Source: Fluviibacter sp964498255 (GTDB taxonomy: Bacteria > Pseudomonadota > Gammaproteobacteria > Burkholderiales > Rhodocyclaceae). From it: 64,000 nt of DNA. Positions within the stretch are counted from its first letter, which is position 1, and each line of letters opens with the position of its first letter. The stretch is from NCBI GenBank assembly GCA_964498255.1, contig CAZCGW010000001.1:1-64000 (forward strand), written 5' to 3'. This document shows positions 33,472 to 43,134 of this stretch, piece after piece. The notes beneath the pieces are model-generated. The model was not told the origin of the DNA, did no database searches, and saw only the letters and a program-made list of their open reading frames with translations. Made by a program: the position numbers and the translations under genes.

Positions 33472-33552
33472 CGTGATATGTCTTTATGTTCTGTTAACGT
33501 GTCACTAACGTGCAATTAAAATACTTTAACTTTTGTCATTTGCGCTATAAAC

Positions 33553-33580
33553 AAAAACGGCCCGCTGTTAAGCGAGCCGT
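33553..33580 (-). terminator. Intrinsic terminator of gyrB
   Basis: On the minus strand a 9-bp stem ACGGCTCGC/GCGGGCCGT (one T-G pair) with a six-base loop is followed directly by TTTTT. It stands 18 bp after the gyrB stop. Confidence 0.8.
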
Positions 33581-33598
33581 GTTTTGCTGTGCGACCAC

Positions 33599-36091
33599 TT
33601 AGGCGTCGATGTTGCGCGCCGTGAGTGCGTTGCTTTCAATGAAGGCGCGACGCGGCTCCACCAGTTCGCCCATGAGCGTAGAGAAGATCTGGTCGGCGCC
33701 GATAGCATCTTCGATCTGTACCTTGAGCAGGCGGCGAACGGTTGGGTCCATGGTAGTTTCCCACAGCTGCCCCGGGTTCATCTCGCCCAGACCTTTATAG
33801 CGCTGCTTGCCGATGCCACGTTCGACTTCGCCGAACAACCAGGTCATGGCTTCGCTGAAGCGCGTTACCGCCTGTTGCTTCTCGCCACGTTGAACAACGG
33901 CGCCGCCGTTGGTCAGGTCGGCCAGCAGTTCAGCCGTTTTACGCAATTGGGTGTAATCGCCCGAGCCGAGGAACTCATTATCGATCAGACCTAGCTTGAG
34001 ATTACCGTGATGCCAGCGTTCCAGGCGCAAAACCCAGCTCTCGCGATTAGCATCATAGGCAGGAACGATCTCCAGAGGCTTCTCATGCGACGCAATGGCC
34101 GGTCCCAAGCCCATGGCCTTAGTCAGTTCTTTTGCGGCGCTCTGAGCGGCCTTCTCGTCGCTCAGGTCAATGCTCAGATTATCATTGACCAGGGTATGCA
34201 GCACTTCCGGATGAATCAGATACGACAAACGATCAATAATGGCTTCGGAAAGAATGAAGCTACGCGCCAGGTCGCCTAGCGCTTCGCCTTCGATGGCTTT
34301 ACCCTTAGCCGGCTGCAGTTTGGCTTCGTTAAGGGCCATTTGCAGCAGGAACTGGTTGTATTCGTGATCATCCTTGAGGTAACGCTCGGTCTTGCCGTGC
34401 TTGACTTTGTACAGCGGTGGCTGCGCAATGTAGATGTGGCCACGTTCTACCAGCTCAGGCATCTGACGGTAGAAGAAGGTGAGCAGCAGTGTACGGATGT
34501 GTGCACCATCGACGTCGGCATCGGTCATGATGATGATGCGGTGGTAGCGGAGTTTTTCCGGTTTGTATTCATCTTTGCCGATACCGGTACCGAGGGCGGT
34601 AATCAGTGTGGCGATTTCCTGCGAACCGATGAGCTTGTCGAAACGGGCTTTTTCAACGTTGAGGATCTTGCCCTTAAGCGGCAGGATAGCCTGGAACTTA
34701 CGATCACGACCTTGTTTGGCAGAACCGCCGGCGGAGTCACCCTCCACCAGGTACAGTTCGCACTTGCTCGGATCTTTTTCCTGACAGTCGGCCAGCTTGC
34801 CGGGCAGGCCTACGCCATCCATAACGCTCTTACGACGCGTCATTTCACGCGCTTTACGGGCAGCATCACGGGCACGGGCCGCTTCAACGATCTTGCCGGT
34901 GATAACTTTGGCATCCGCCGGACGCTCGAGCAGGAAGTCGGCCAGTTTCTGGGCAACAACTTCTTCAACAGCCGGACGGGCTTCTGACGATACGAGCTTC
35001 ATCTTGGTTTGCGAAGCAAACTTCGGATCTGGCATCTTTACCGACAGCACGCAGGTCAAACCTTCGCGCATATCGTCACCGGTAATATCGACCTTGGCCT
35101 TTTTGGCAATGTCGTTTTCTTCGATGTACTTGTTGATGACGCGGGTCATTGCAGCGCGCAGACCCGTCAAGTGCGTGCCACCATCCGATTGCGGAATGTT
35201 ATTGGTGAAGCACAGTACGTTTTCTGCGTAGGAATCATTCCACTGCATAGCGACTTCAACCGAAATCGTTGCTTCCCCTGCTTTGGATTCGCCGGTGGAA
35301 TAGAACACGTTTGGGTGCAGCACGGTTTTGTTCTTGTTGATGTAATCAACGAAGCCCTTCACGCCGCCCGAGAAAGCAAAATCTTCTTCTTTGCCGTTGC
35401 GCTGATCAACCAGGCGAACACGCACACCATTATTCAGGAACGATAGTTCGCGCAAACGTTTGGCCAGAATTTCGTAATGGAATTCCACCGTACCAAAGAT
35501 TTCCGGGTCGGCCAGAAAGTGCACTTCGGTACCACGGTTTTCAGTTTCGCCAATGATTTGCAGCGGCGATACTTCCACACCGTTCTGCATTTCAATCACG
35601 CGGTTAACCGCTTTACCCTGATTGAACTCCATAAAGTACTTCTTGCTATCACGGCGAATAGTGAGCTTGAGCCATTGCGACAATGCATTAACACAGGAAA
35701 CACCAACGCCATGCAGACCGCCTGATACCTTGTAGCTGTTCTGGTTGAACTTACCACCCGCGTGCAACACACACATAACGATTTCAGCAGCTGAACGCTT
35801 CGGTTCATGCTTATCGTCAAACTTGATACCTGTTGGAATACCACGACCGTTGTCTTTAACCGAAATCGAGTTGTCTGCATGAATCGTTACAACGATGTCG
35901 TCGCAATGACCGGCCAGTGCTTCATCAATCCCGTTATCAACGACTTCAAACACCATATGATGCAAACCACTGCCATCGGACGTATCGCCGATGTACATAC
36001 CCGGGCGTTTACGAACCGCTTCCAGGCCTTCCAGTTGTTGAATCGAGGATTCGTCGTATTCAGGAGCTTGTGCAGGTTTCTTATCGGCCAT
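33599..36091 (-). CDS. gyrB: DNA gyrase subunit B
   Basis: About 830 residues. The GHKL ATPase (E-V-V-D-N-G-I-D-E-A, D-N-G-R-G-I-P, G-G-L-H-G-V-G), the transducer and the TOPRIM domain (E-G-D-S-A-G-G-S-A, later D-A-D-V-D-G-A-H-I) are present, with the C-terminal Q-R-Y-K-G-L-G-E-M-N-P. A ~160-residue insertion after the TOPRIM DxDxD is normal for proteobacteria. ATG 36091 is preferred to the upstream TTG at 36100. It follows dnaN by 50 bp in the dnaA-dnaN-gyrB order. Confidence 0.97.
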   Translation of the reverse strand: MADKKPAQAPEYDESSIQQLEGLEAVRKRPGMYIGDTSDGSGLHHMVFEVVDNGIDEALAGHCDDIVVTIHADNSISVKDNGRGIPTGIKFDDKHEPKRSAAEIVMCVLHAGGKFNQNSYKVSGGLHGVGVSCVNALSQWLKLTIRRDSKKYFMEFNQGKAVNRVIEMQNGVEVSPLQIIGETENRGTEVHFLADPEIFGTVEFHYEILAKRLRELSFLNNGVRVRLVDQRNGKEEDFAFSGGVKGFVDYINKNKTVLHPNVFYSTGESKAGEATISVEVAMQWNDSYAENVLCFTNNIPQSDGGTHLTGLRAAMTRVINKYIEENDIAKKAKVDITGDDMREGLTCVLSVKMPDPKFASQTKMKLVSSEARPAVEEVVAQKLADFLLERPADAKVITGKIVEAARARDAARKAREMTRRKSVMDGVGLPGKLADCQEKDPSKCELYLVEGDSAGGSAKQGRDRKFQAILPLKGKILNVEKARFDKLIGSQEIATLITALGTGIGKDEYKPEKLRYHRIIIMTDADVDGAHIRTLLLTFFYRQMPELVERGHIYIAQPPLYKVKHGKTERYLKDDHEYNQFLLQMALNEAKLQPAKGKAIEGEALGDLARSFILSEAIIDRLSYLIHPEVLHTLVNDNLSIDLSDEKAAQSAAKELTKAMGLGPAIASHEKPLEIVPAYDANRESWVLRLERWHHGNLKLGLIDNEFLGSGDYTQLRKTAELLADLTNGGAVVQRGEKQQAVTRFSEAMTWLFGEVERGIGKQRYKGLGEMNPGQLWETTMDPTVRRLLKVQIEDAIGADQIFSTLMGELVEPRRAFIESNALTARNIDA

Positions 36092-36141
36092 CGTTTTCAA
36101 CTTAGGTAATTCAAACGGAGTATTTCGGAGTCAGTATTTAC

Positions 36142-37245
36142 TTAGATGCGCATCGGCATAACAACGTACTTGAACGTACTGTTATCTGCTGGGCCAAAGA
36201 GAGCACTTGAATTGGAATCGTTGAAACGCCAGACGATCTGCTCATCTGTGACGTGACCCAGTACATCCAGCAGGTAATTCACATTGAAGCCAATATCCAG
36301 ACGTTCGCCGTTGTATTCCACTTCGATTTCTTCTTGTGCTTCTTCCTGTTCGGCATTGGCAGCACTAATTTTCAGGACGCCATCTTCCAGAATCAGACGA
36401 ACACCCGAGAATTTTTCATTCGAAAGAATACGCGCACGTTGTAGTGCCTGGCTGAAACCGATGCGGTTCAACGGCAATTCATTCGAGAATGCAGGTGGAA
36501 TAACACGGGTGTAATCAGGGAACTTGCCATCGATAAGCTTGGTAACAAAAACCACATCACCAAACGAAAAACGTGCCTGATTATGTGCCAGCGTAATGTT
36601 GAGGGGTTCTTCAGAGTCAGCAAGCAGGCGGGCCAGTTCCAGTACCGACTTACGCGGCAGAATGATTTCCTGCTTTTCCAGATTTTCTGTAATGGCTGTT
36701 TGTGCAAAAGCCAAACGGTGACCATCGGTTGCTACTGAACGCAGTGCATTGCCTTCTACCTGCAACAACATACCGTTGAGGTAGTAACGCACGTCTTGTG
36801 CGGCCATGGCGTATTGCGTTTGACCCAGCAGATGTTTGAATGATTTTTGCGTGACGGTAAACGATACCGGATTCGCAGCATTCATGTTCATCTGTGGAAA
36901 ATCTTCTGCAGGCAGTGTTTGCAGTGAGAAGCGACTCTTACCGGCTTTAACAACCAGACGCTTTTCATCCAGATCCAGACTTACCGTTGATTCTTCTGGC
37001 AGCGAACGCAGAATGTCTTGCAATTTGCGAGCAGCAACCGTTACTGAACCTTCTGCACCACCTTCTAGACTAACGCCAGTGGTGATCTGGATTTCAATAT
37101 CTGTCGCGACCAGGGTCAGCATAGACCCTTTCTTTTCGATCAGTACATTGGACAGAATAGGCAGCGTATGCCGTTTCTCTACAATCCCTGAAACGGTTTG
37201 CAAAGGGGCCAGAAGTGTTTCTCTAGAGGTCTTTAATAACAACAT
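36142..37245 (-). CDS. dnaN: DNA polymerase III beta sliding clamp
   Basis: 367 residues forming three clamp domains. The ending V-M-P-M-R-I is the conserved C-terminus. It starts M-L-L-L-K and lies between dnaA and gyrB on the same strand. The clamp gives polymerase processivity. Confidence 0.97.
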   Translation of the reverse strand: MLLLKTSRETLLAPLQTVSGIVEKRHTLPILSNVLIEKKGSMLTLVATDIEIQITTGVSLEGGAEGSVTVAARKLQDILRSLPEESTVSLDLDEKRLVVKAGKSRFSLQTLPAEDFPQMNMNAANPVSFTVTQKSFKHLLGQTQYAMAAQDVRYYLNGMLLQVEGNALRSVATDGHRLAFAQTAITENLEKQEIILPRKSVLELARLLADSEEPLNITLAHNQARFSFGDVVFVTKLIDGKFPDYTRVIPPAFSNELPLNRIGFSQALQRARILSNEKFSGVRLILEDGVLKISAANAEQEEAQEEIEVEYNGERLDIGFNVNYLLDVLGHVTDEQIVWRFNDSNSSALFGPADNSTFKYVVMPMRI

Positions 37246-37283
37246 ATATAGAATTCCTAATACGAATAAGCTCAGGTCAATTC

Positions 37284-37417
37284 TGTGGATAAGGTGATTT
37301 TCTCACGAAAATTCATGGGATTGCTGACTGTAGAACCCTAAGGAAAACCCAGGGGAACGCTGGTTGACGAAAAGGGGACTAAAAACGACCTCTGGACAAA
37401 ACCCGAGGTTACCCACA
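37284..37417. promoter_or_regulatory. DnaA boxes in the dnaA-dnaN spacer
   Basis: The 203-bp spacer holds one consensus DnaA box (TGTGGATAA at 37284-37292, i.e. TTATCCACA on the minus strand) and one single-mismatch box (TTACCCACA, 37409-37417). The count is too low to prove an origin, but genes diverge from this neighbourhood. Confidence 0.45.
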
Positions 37418-37448
37418 AAACGTCCACGTACTGTACAGGAGTTATACA

Positions 37449-38864
37449 TCATCCTTTGAGCACCTGTAGGAGCACGTGGATGTCGTGATTGATTTGTTGG
37501 TCTTTCGTGCGCATATCTTCAATGGTTCGTACGGCATGAAGCACTGTTGTATGGTCACGGCCACCGAATGACTCGCCAATCATCTGATAACTATGGGGTG
37601 TGACTTCTTTGCATAACCACATAGCAACCTGACGTGGACGAGCGATCATCCGACTACGTTTCTTGGAATAAAGGTCGCCAACCTTCAATTTATAGTAGTC
37701 AGCAACCATTTTCTGGATGTTTTCTACAGTAATTTGCCGGTTATAGGCACCAACGATGTCTTTTAAAGCCTCTTTTGCTGTTTCAAGGGTGATTTCTCGT
37801 CCGTGGAACTGTGCAAAAGCTAAAACCCGGGTCAAAGCACCCTCTAACTCTCGTACATTCGAGCGTAAATGCTTGGCAATGAAGAAAGCAACTTCATCGG
37901 CCAGTACTTTACCTTCGGTTTCTGCCTTCTTTTTAAGAATGGCAACCCGCATTTCTGTTTCTGGCGGTTCGATTTGTACCGTTAAACCCCAGTCCAGGCG
38001 CGTAATCAGCCGGTCTTCGAGGCCTTCAATGGCTTTCGGGTAGGTATCGCAAGTAATAACAATCTGCTTGCGTGCTTCTACTAAAGCATTGAATAGATAA
38101 AAGAATTCTTCCTGTGAGCGATCTTTGCCCTTGAGGAATTGCACATCATCCAGTAGCAACAGATCAATAGACCGGTAAGTGCGTTTAAAACTATCAAAGG
38201 CTTTTTGTTGATAGGCACGAACGACGTCGGAGTAGTAATCCTCGGCGTGTACGTAACGCACCACTTTGGTAGGGTCTGCTGCCAGCACGGCGTTACCGAT
38301 AGCGTGAATCAAGTGGGTTTTACCCAGACCCGCGCCCCCGTAAATGAACAGCGGGTTATAAGCACCACCGGGTGATTCGGCAACCTTCATGCAAGCGGCT
38401 CTGGCTAATTCATTGGCTTTACCAACCACCAGTTCATTGAAGGTGAAATGGGTCATTAATCGCGTGCCCTGACCAGAGGCCTTGGACTGGGTCGGTGCAA
38501 CGCTGGGCGCCGGTTTATTGGGCGCTTGATGACTAACAGGTGCCGGAGTATTTGGGGCTGCGGATGTGTTTATGGGCGCAGCAGAACGGGTCGGCGCGCT
38601 ATCGGCTGCAGCTTGTGCTGCGCCAATCGTAAAATTAACCGTAACGGGTTGGCCATAAAATGTGTCAGCCAGATCCTGGAAGGTACCCAGGTAGTTATCG
38701 CGTACCCACTTGAGAATAAAGCGATTCGGCGCAGAAACTGTCAGTTCGTTGGTTTCGCTATTGCGATCGGAAGCCAGCTGTAACGGGCGAATCCATGTGC
38801 TGAACTGCTGGGCGGGAAGTTCTTCCCCCAGCTTTTCAAGACAATAGTTCCAGAATGGATTCAT
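37449..38864 (-). CDS. dnaA: Chromosomal replication initiator DnaA
   Basis: 471 residues. Domain I opens M-N-P-F-W-N-Y-C-L-E-K-L; the A/P/S-rich domain II linker covers ~95-150. The AAA+ domain has Walker A G-G-A-G-L-G-K-T-H-L and Walker B L-L-L-L-D-D-V-Q-F. Domain IV has the DnaA signature G-G-R-D-H-T-T-V-L-H-A. ATG 38864 is chosen; a frame extension to 38900 adds 12 unsupported residues. Confidence 0.97.
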   Translation of the reverse strand: MNPFWNYCLEKLGEELPAQQFSTWIRPLQLASDRNSETNELTVSAPNRFILKWVRDNYLGTFQDLADTFYGQPVTVNFTIGAAQAAADSAPTRSAAPINTSAAPNTPAPVSHQAPNKPAPSVAPTQSKASGQGTRLMTHFTFNELVVGKANELARAACMKVAESPGGAYNPLFIYGGAGLGKTHLIHAIGNAVLAADPTKVVRYVHAEDYYSDVVRAYQQKAFDSFKRTYRSIDLLLLDDVQFLKGKDRSQEEFFYLFNALVEARKQIVITCDTYPKAIEGLEDRLITRLDWGLTVQIEPPETEMRVAILKKKAETEGKVLADEVAFFIAKHLRSNVRELEGALTRVLAFAQFHGREITLETAKEALKDIVGAYNRQITVENIQKMVADYYKLKVGDLYSKKRSRMIARPRQVAMWLCKEVTPHSYQMIGESFGGRDHTTVLHAVRTIEDMRTKDQQINHDIHVLLQVLKG

Positions 38865-39019
38865 GTGACAATAAGACCCGGTAGCCGCTGAAAGCGACAA
38901 GTTTTAGCGGCAAAGCCCGCAGATTGCGCAACCTTTTAGGATACCTTAAGCCAGCCGCTTTGTCCGGCGTTCTTGTCCGTAACCTATGGATTAAACATAG
39001 TATCGGTTGAGGATATAAC

Positions 39020-39049
39020 TTGACAGACACAGGGAAATTCCTGTTTAAT
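39020..39049 (+). promoter_or_regulatory. rpmH promoter
   Basis: TTGACA (39020-39025), an 18-bp spacer and TTTAAT (39044-39049), 65 bp before the rpmH ATG. The remaining dnaA-rpmH spacer (38865-39114) holds no consensus DnaA box that I can see. Confidence 0.6.
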
Positions 39050-39114
39050 CACGGGTTTTTCGCGGCACCGCTGCGATTCTTTGGCAATTTACTGGATTCT
39101 GGGGAGCCCCCGTC

Positions 39115-39249
39115 ATGAAACGTACATATCAACCATCCGTTGTTCGCCGTAAGCGCACTCACGGTTTCCTCGTTCGTTCGCGTACCCGTGGTGGTCGTGC
39201 TGTGCTGGCTTCGCGCCGCGCCAAAGGCCGTCATCGCCTGTCTGTCTAA
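39115..39249 (+). CDS. rpmH: 50S ribosomal protein L34
   Basis: 44 residues beginning M-K-R-T-Y-Q-P-S and ending G-R-H-R-L-S-V, strongly basic, the invariant L34 pattern. It is the first gene of the rightward rpmH-rnpA-yidD-yidC-mnmE run next to dnaA. ATG 39115 follows a GGGGAG site. Confidence 0.97.
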   Translation: MKRTYQPSVVRRKRTHGFLVRSRTRGGRAVLASRRAKGRHRLSV

Positions 39250-39257
39250 GTGCGACG

Positions 39258-39275
39258 CGTCCGGGTTTCCGGACG
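39258..39275 (+). other. Hairpin between rpmH and rnpA
   Basis: Perfect 7-bp stem CGTCCGG/CCGGACG with a GTTT loop, 8 bp after the rpmH stop. No T-run follows at once, so it is more likely an mRNA processing or stability element that separates highly expressed rpmH from rnpA than a full terminator. Confidence 0.45.
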
Positions 39276-39329
39276 TTATCGGATTAGACGTTTCCTTATT
39301 TAATCCGAGCAGAACAAAACGGAACAACG

Positions 39330-39809
39330 GTGAGTTTGACTAAAACTCAAACCCGTTTTCGCTTTAGCAGGGCATCAAGGCTACTTAAACCGTTGGAGTT
39401 CCAGGCGGTCTTTGATGCCCGTAAAGCTTGCCGAGGGCAATGGCTGACGGTACATCGTTATCAGCCTAGCCAATCTCGAGCGTGCTCTGAAAACGAGCAG
39501 ATCGAATTCATCGAACAAAATTTTTCGACCAGCCGGTTGGGTCTAATTGTGGCCAAACGTCTGGTTGCTGCCTCTGCACGTCGAAACCTGATCCGACGAG
39601 TGTTGCGTGAGCATTTCCGCACTACACCGGCGGCTTTTCCGGCGGGGGACTGGATTGTTCGGCTGCATGAATCACCATTCCGCGTGAAAAAAGGCGAGGT
39701 CGCACCTACCCGACTGCAGGTCGCTACAGGGTTGCGTACGGATATTCGGCAGATTATGAACCGTGTCGCCGGTCATATCCGAAAAGAAAAACAGGATCAG
39801 CCGGCATGA
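39330..39809 (+). CDS. rnpA: Ribonuclease P protein component
   Basis: 159 residues, longer than the usual ~120. The RNA-binding signature A-R-R-N-L-I-R-R-V-L-R-E is at ~90-101 and the central groove residues R-L-G-L-I-V-A-K-R are present. It supports tRNA 5' maturation with the RNA subunit. A ~20-residue polar insertion (S-R-A-C-S-E-N-E-Q) interrupts the N-terminal part. GTG start. It overlaps yidD by 4 bp. Confidence 0.9.
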   Translation: MSLTKTQTRFRFSRASRLLKPLEFQAVFDARKACRGQWLTVHRYQPSQSRACSENEQIEFIEQNFSTSRLGLIVAKRLVAASARRNLIRRVLREHFRTTPAAFPAGDWIVRLHESPFRVKKGEVAPTRLQVATGLRTDIRQIMNRVAGHIRKEKQDQPA

Positions 39810-40063
39810 ATCACGACCTGTTGGCGCGCCTGATGTCCCTGCCGGCCAAGCTGACACAGCAGTTGTTATTGGCGCTGATACAGGTCTATCGCTATGCCTT
39901 AAGCCCTTTTTTAGGGCAGCGCTGCCGCTTTTACCCGAGCTGTTCTGCCTATGCGGCAGAGGCTTTAACCCGATATGGACCGTTACGCGGATCGTGGCTG
40001 GCCATAAAAAGAGTGTTGCGTTGTCACCCTTTCCATCCCGGTGGACACGATCCTGTGCCCTGA
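39806..40063 (+). CDS. yidD: Membrane protein insertion efficiency factor YidD
   Basis: 85 residues. The YidD core Y-R-Y-A-L-S-P-F-L-G-x-x-C-R-F-Y-P-S-C-S-A-Y-A and the C-H-P-F-H-P-G-G-x-D-P-V-P tail are present. It is a small amphipathic protein assisting YidC. It starts within the rnpA stop (ATGA overlap). Confidence 0.95.
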   Translation: MNHDLLARLMSLPAKLTQQLLLALIQVYRYALSPFLGQRCRFYPSCSAYAAEALTRYGPLRGSWLAIKRVLRCHPFHPGGHDPVP

Positions 40064-40138
40064 ATCTGGTACCCTTGCATGCTTTGTAGCGTTGCAAACG
40101 CAGCGCCCGTTTTTTTGAACCTTCTCGCTGGCTGAACC

Positions 40139-41791
40139 ATGGATTACCGTCGTTTATTTCTTACCCTGATTTTCACCATCTCCGTATTCCTGCTTTGGGA
40201 AGGCTGGGGCCAGCATAAAGCTGAGCAGAAAGCAGCCAACATGCCGCCGGCCGCTGCACAATCAGCTGATTCGCCCAAGGGCTCGGTTGATCTGCGTGCC
40301 AAAGATAGTGGCGCTGTTCCATCGCGTAGCAATGGAAATAGCGACAAGGCTGTTGCACAGCCAGCTGCAGTAGCTAATGCGCCAACGGTCACGGTAAAGA
40401 CAGACGAGTACGTTGCCACGATTAGCTTAGCCGGTGCCAGCATTACTAACCTGGAACTGATTCAACACAAGGGTGATGACAAGTCCGGGTTCGTTGAACT
40501 GTTTGGCAAGACACACCACTATGCCGCGCAATCGGGCCTGATTGGCGATGGCATGCCGAACCACAAGACATTGTGGCGCCAGGTCTCCTCGGGTAACGAA
40601 CTGAAAGCGGGCCAGAATACGCTGGATGTCGTTTTTGAAGCCGACGCAGCCAATGGCGGCAAAGTTAGCAAGACACTAACCTTCAAGCGTGGCGACTATG
40701 GCATTGATGTCACCTACAAACTGAAGGGTGTTGCTGCCGATAAGGCAGATGCATACTTCCAGCTGGTGCGTGATGACAAAGCACCGGCCGGTGATCCAAA
40801 CATGGTGAGTGTTTTCACAGGCCCGGCTTTCTATACCGACGCCCAGAAATTCAACAAGATCAAATTTGGCGACATTGCTGATGGCAGTGCCAAATTTGAA
40901 AAGACCGCTAACGACGGCTGGGTTGCCATGATCCAGCACTATTTTGTAACGGCCTTTATTCCTGCTGCTGGCACGCCACGTGAGTTCTACACGCGACAGG
41001 TTGAGCCGGGTGTATTTGCCGCCGGTGTCATCGTGCCAATGCCAGTCGCTACGAATGGTGTGAGCACACTGACTGTGCCGCTGTACGCAGGTCCTCAAGA
41101 ACACAGCACGCTTGAAAAAGTGGCGCCTGGTTTTGATCTGGTTGTTGACTATGGTTGGCTGACCGTTCTGGCCGCACCAATTTTCTGGGTGCTGGAATGG
41201 CTGGAAGTTCTGACGGGTAACTGGGGCTGGGCGATTGTGCTCATGACCATCATGCTCAAGCTGATCTTCTTCCCGCTGTCAGCTGCTAGCTATAAATCAA
41301 TGGCGCGCATGCGTACCGTGACCCCACGCCTGATGGCGCTGAAAGAACGTTACGGTGACGACAAGCAGAAACTGAATCAGGAAATGATGGATCTATACCG
41401 CAAGGAAAAGATCAATCCACTGGGCGGCTGCTTGCCGATCCTGGTACAGATTCCGGTATTCATTGCGCTGTACTGGGTGCTGCTCGGCGCTGTTGAAATG
41501 CGTAACGCCCCATGGGTGGGCTGGATTCATGATCTGACCCAGCCAGATCCGTTCTACATTCTGCCTGCCATCATGATGGCCACCATGCTGTTCCAGGTGA
41601 AGTTGAACCCAACGCCGCCGGACCCTGTGCAAGCCAAGATCATGTGGATTATGCCGCTGGGCTTTGGTGTGATGTTCTTCTTCTTCCCGGCAGGTCTGGT
41701 GCTGTACTGGACGGTGAACAACGTCCTGTCGATTGCGCAGCAGTGGGCCATTAACCGCAAGATCGAAGCCGCCAAACACGGCCACCGTTAA
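40139..41791 (+). CDS. yidC: Membrane protein insertase YidC
   Basis: 550 residues. An N-terminal TM helix (~5-23), an A/P/S-rich linker, the large periplasmic P1 domain (~85-340) and five C-terminal TM helices with conserved I-N-P-L-G-G-C-L-P-I-L-V-Q-I-P-V-F. It inserts membrane proteins, including AtpE, whose operon lies downstream in this window. mnmE starts one base after its stop. Confidence 0.96.
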   Translation: MDYRRLFLTLIFTISVFLLWEGWGQHKAEQKAANMPPAAAQSADSPKGSVDLRAKDSGAVPSRSNGNSDKAVAQPAAVANAPTVTVKTDEYVATISLAGASITNLELIQHKGDDKSGFVELFGKTHHYAAQSGLIGDGMPNHKTLWRQVSSGNELKAGQNTLDVVFEADAANGGKVSKTLTFKRGDYGIDVTYKLKGVAADKADAYFQLVRDDKAPAGDPNMVSVFTGPAFYTDAQKFNKIKFGDIADGSAKFEKTANDGWVAMIQHYFVTAFIPAAGTPREFYTRQVEPGVFAAGVIVPMPVATNGVSTLTVPLYAGPQEHSTLEKVAPGFDLVVDYGWLTVLAAPIFWVLEWLEVLTGNWGWAIVLMTIMLKLIFFPLSAASYKSMARMRTVTPRLMALKERYGDDKQKLNQEMMDLYRKEKINPLGGCLPILVQIPVFIALYWVLLGAVEMRNAPWVGWIHDLTQPDPFYILPAIMMATMLFQVKLNPTPPDPVQAKIMWIMPLGFGVMFFFFPAGLVLYWTVNNVLSIAQQWAINRKIEAAKHGHR

Positions 41792-41792
41792 G

Positions 41793-43127
41793 ATGTTGAA
41801 TCCACCCATCGCGGCCATCGCCACGGCGCCGGGTCGCGGTGGTGTGGGCATTGTGCGGTTATCGGGTGCAGGGCTGGCATCCTGGATACAACCACTAACA
41901 GGCAAACCCCAGTCGGCCAGTTTTGCGCAGCCGCGGGTTGCTACCCTTGCCCAATTCGTTGACGGTGCCGGCCAGGTGCTGGACGAAGGCCTGCTGATTT
42001 ATTTTGCCGGCCCTAATTCGTTTACGGGTGAAGACGTGCTCGAGTTGCAGGGCCACGGTGGTCCGGTCGTAATGCAACTCTTGTTATCGCGCTGTCTGGA
42101 TTTAGGTGCACGTCTGGCGGAGCCGGGTGAATTTACGCGCCGCGCATTTCTTAATGGCAAACTGGATCTGGCCCAGGCCGAAGCCGTTGCCGATCTGATC
42201 AATGCATCCACAGCAACGGCCGCACGTTCGGCCGTACGTTCATTGCAAGGCGATTTCTCACGAGCCATTGATGCGCTGATGGACCCATTGATCGAGTTGC
42301 GGGCATTAACCGAAGCCACGCTGGATTTTCCCGAAGAAGAAGTCGACTTTCTCAAGAGCATTCAGGCCGAGGCCCGTTTACAGAATATTCGTGAAGCGCT
42401 GGGCAAAGTTCAGGCGAGCGCAAGGCAAGGCAAGCTGTTGCAAGATGGTTTAACAGTGGTGCTGATTGGTCAGCCTAATGTGGGCAAGTCATCATTGCTC
42501 AATGCACTGGCGGGCGAAGACCTAGCCATTGTGACGCCAGTAGCCGGTACCACGCGAGACGTTGTGCGCGCCCATCTGCAAATCGAAGGCGTGCCCTTGC
42601 ATGTGATTGATACCGCAGGCTTGCACGACACGCACGATGAAGTGGAGCGGCTCGGCATCGAGCGCACCTGGAAAGAAATCGAAAAGGCGGATGTGGCAGT
42701 GTTGCTGACCGATGCACAGCACGGATTAACAGCGGCCGAAGAAGCCATCATTGCGCGACTGCCTGAAGGCACAACACGCGTGATGGTGCAAAACAAGATT
42801 GATCTGGCAGCGGGTGTGGTTGCAGAAGCGTCGGTTGTGGCGATCTCTGCCAAAACCGGTGCGGGTGTTGATCAACTGCGTACGCGCTTGCTGGAGATTG
42901 CCGGATGGCAACCAGGCGAGAGTTTATTTATTGCACGTGAGCGTCATCTGCGCGCACTCAGCGACGCGGCAGAACATCTGGCTACCGCAGCAGCGGCATT
43001 GCCTGCATTGGAAATCTTCGCCGAAGAACTGCGTTTGGCCCATAAGGCATTGCAAAGCATTACCGGTGAATACACGCAGGATGATCTGCTGGGCGCGATT
43101 TTCTCGAAATTCTGTATCGGTAAGTAA
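41793..43127 (+). CDS. mnmE: tRNA-5-carboxymethylaminomethyl-uridine-34 synthesis GTPase MnmE
   Basis: 444 residues. The N-terminal folate-binding domain opens with I-A-A-I-A-T-A-P-G-R-G-G-V-G. The inserted G domain has G-Q-P-N-V-G-K-S-S-L-L-N, D-T-A-G and N-K-I-D. The catalytic C-terminal C-I-G-K is intact. It works with MnmG (49.2 kb) on wobble U34. ATG 41793 gives the family start; an upstream in-frame ATG lies inside yidC. Confidence 0.96.
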   Translation: MLNPPIAAIATAPGRGGVGIVRLSGAGLASWIQPLTGKPQSASFAQPRVATLAQFVDGAGQVLDEGLLIYFAGPNSFTGEDVLELQGHGGPVVMQLLLSRCLDLGARLAEPGEFTRRAFLNGKLDLAQAEAVADLINASTATAARSAVRSLQGDFSRAIDALMDPLIELRALTEATLDFPEEEVDFLKSIQAEARLQNIREALGKVQASARQGKLLQDGLTVVLIGQPNVGKSSLLNALAGEDLAIVTPVAGTTRDVVRAHLQIEGVPLHVIDTAGLHDTHDEVERLGIERTWKEIEKADVAVLLTDAQHGLTAAEEAIIARLPEGTTRVMVQNKIDLAAGVVAEASVVAISAKTGAGVDQLRTRLLEIAGWQPGESLFIARERHLRALSDAAEHLATAAAALPALEIFAEELRLAHKALQSITGEYTQDDLLGAIFSKFCIGK

Positions 43128-43134
43128 ATACATC

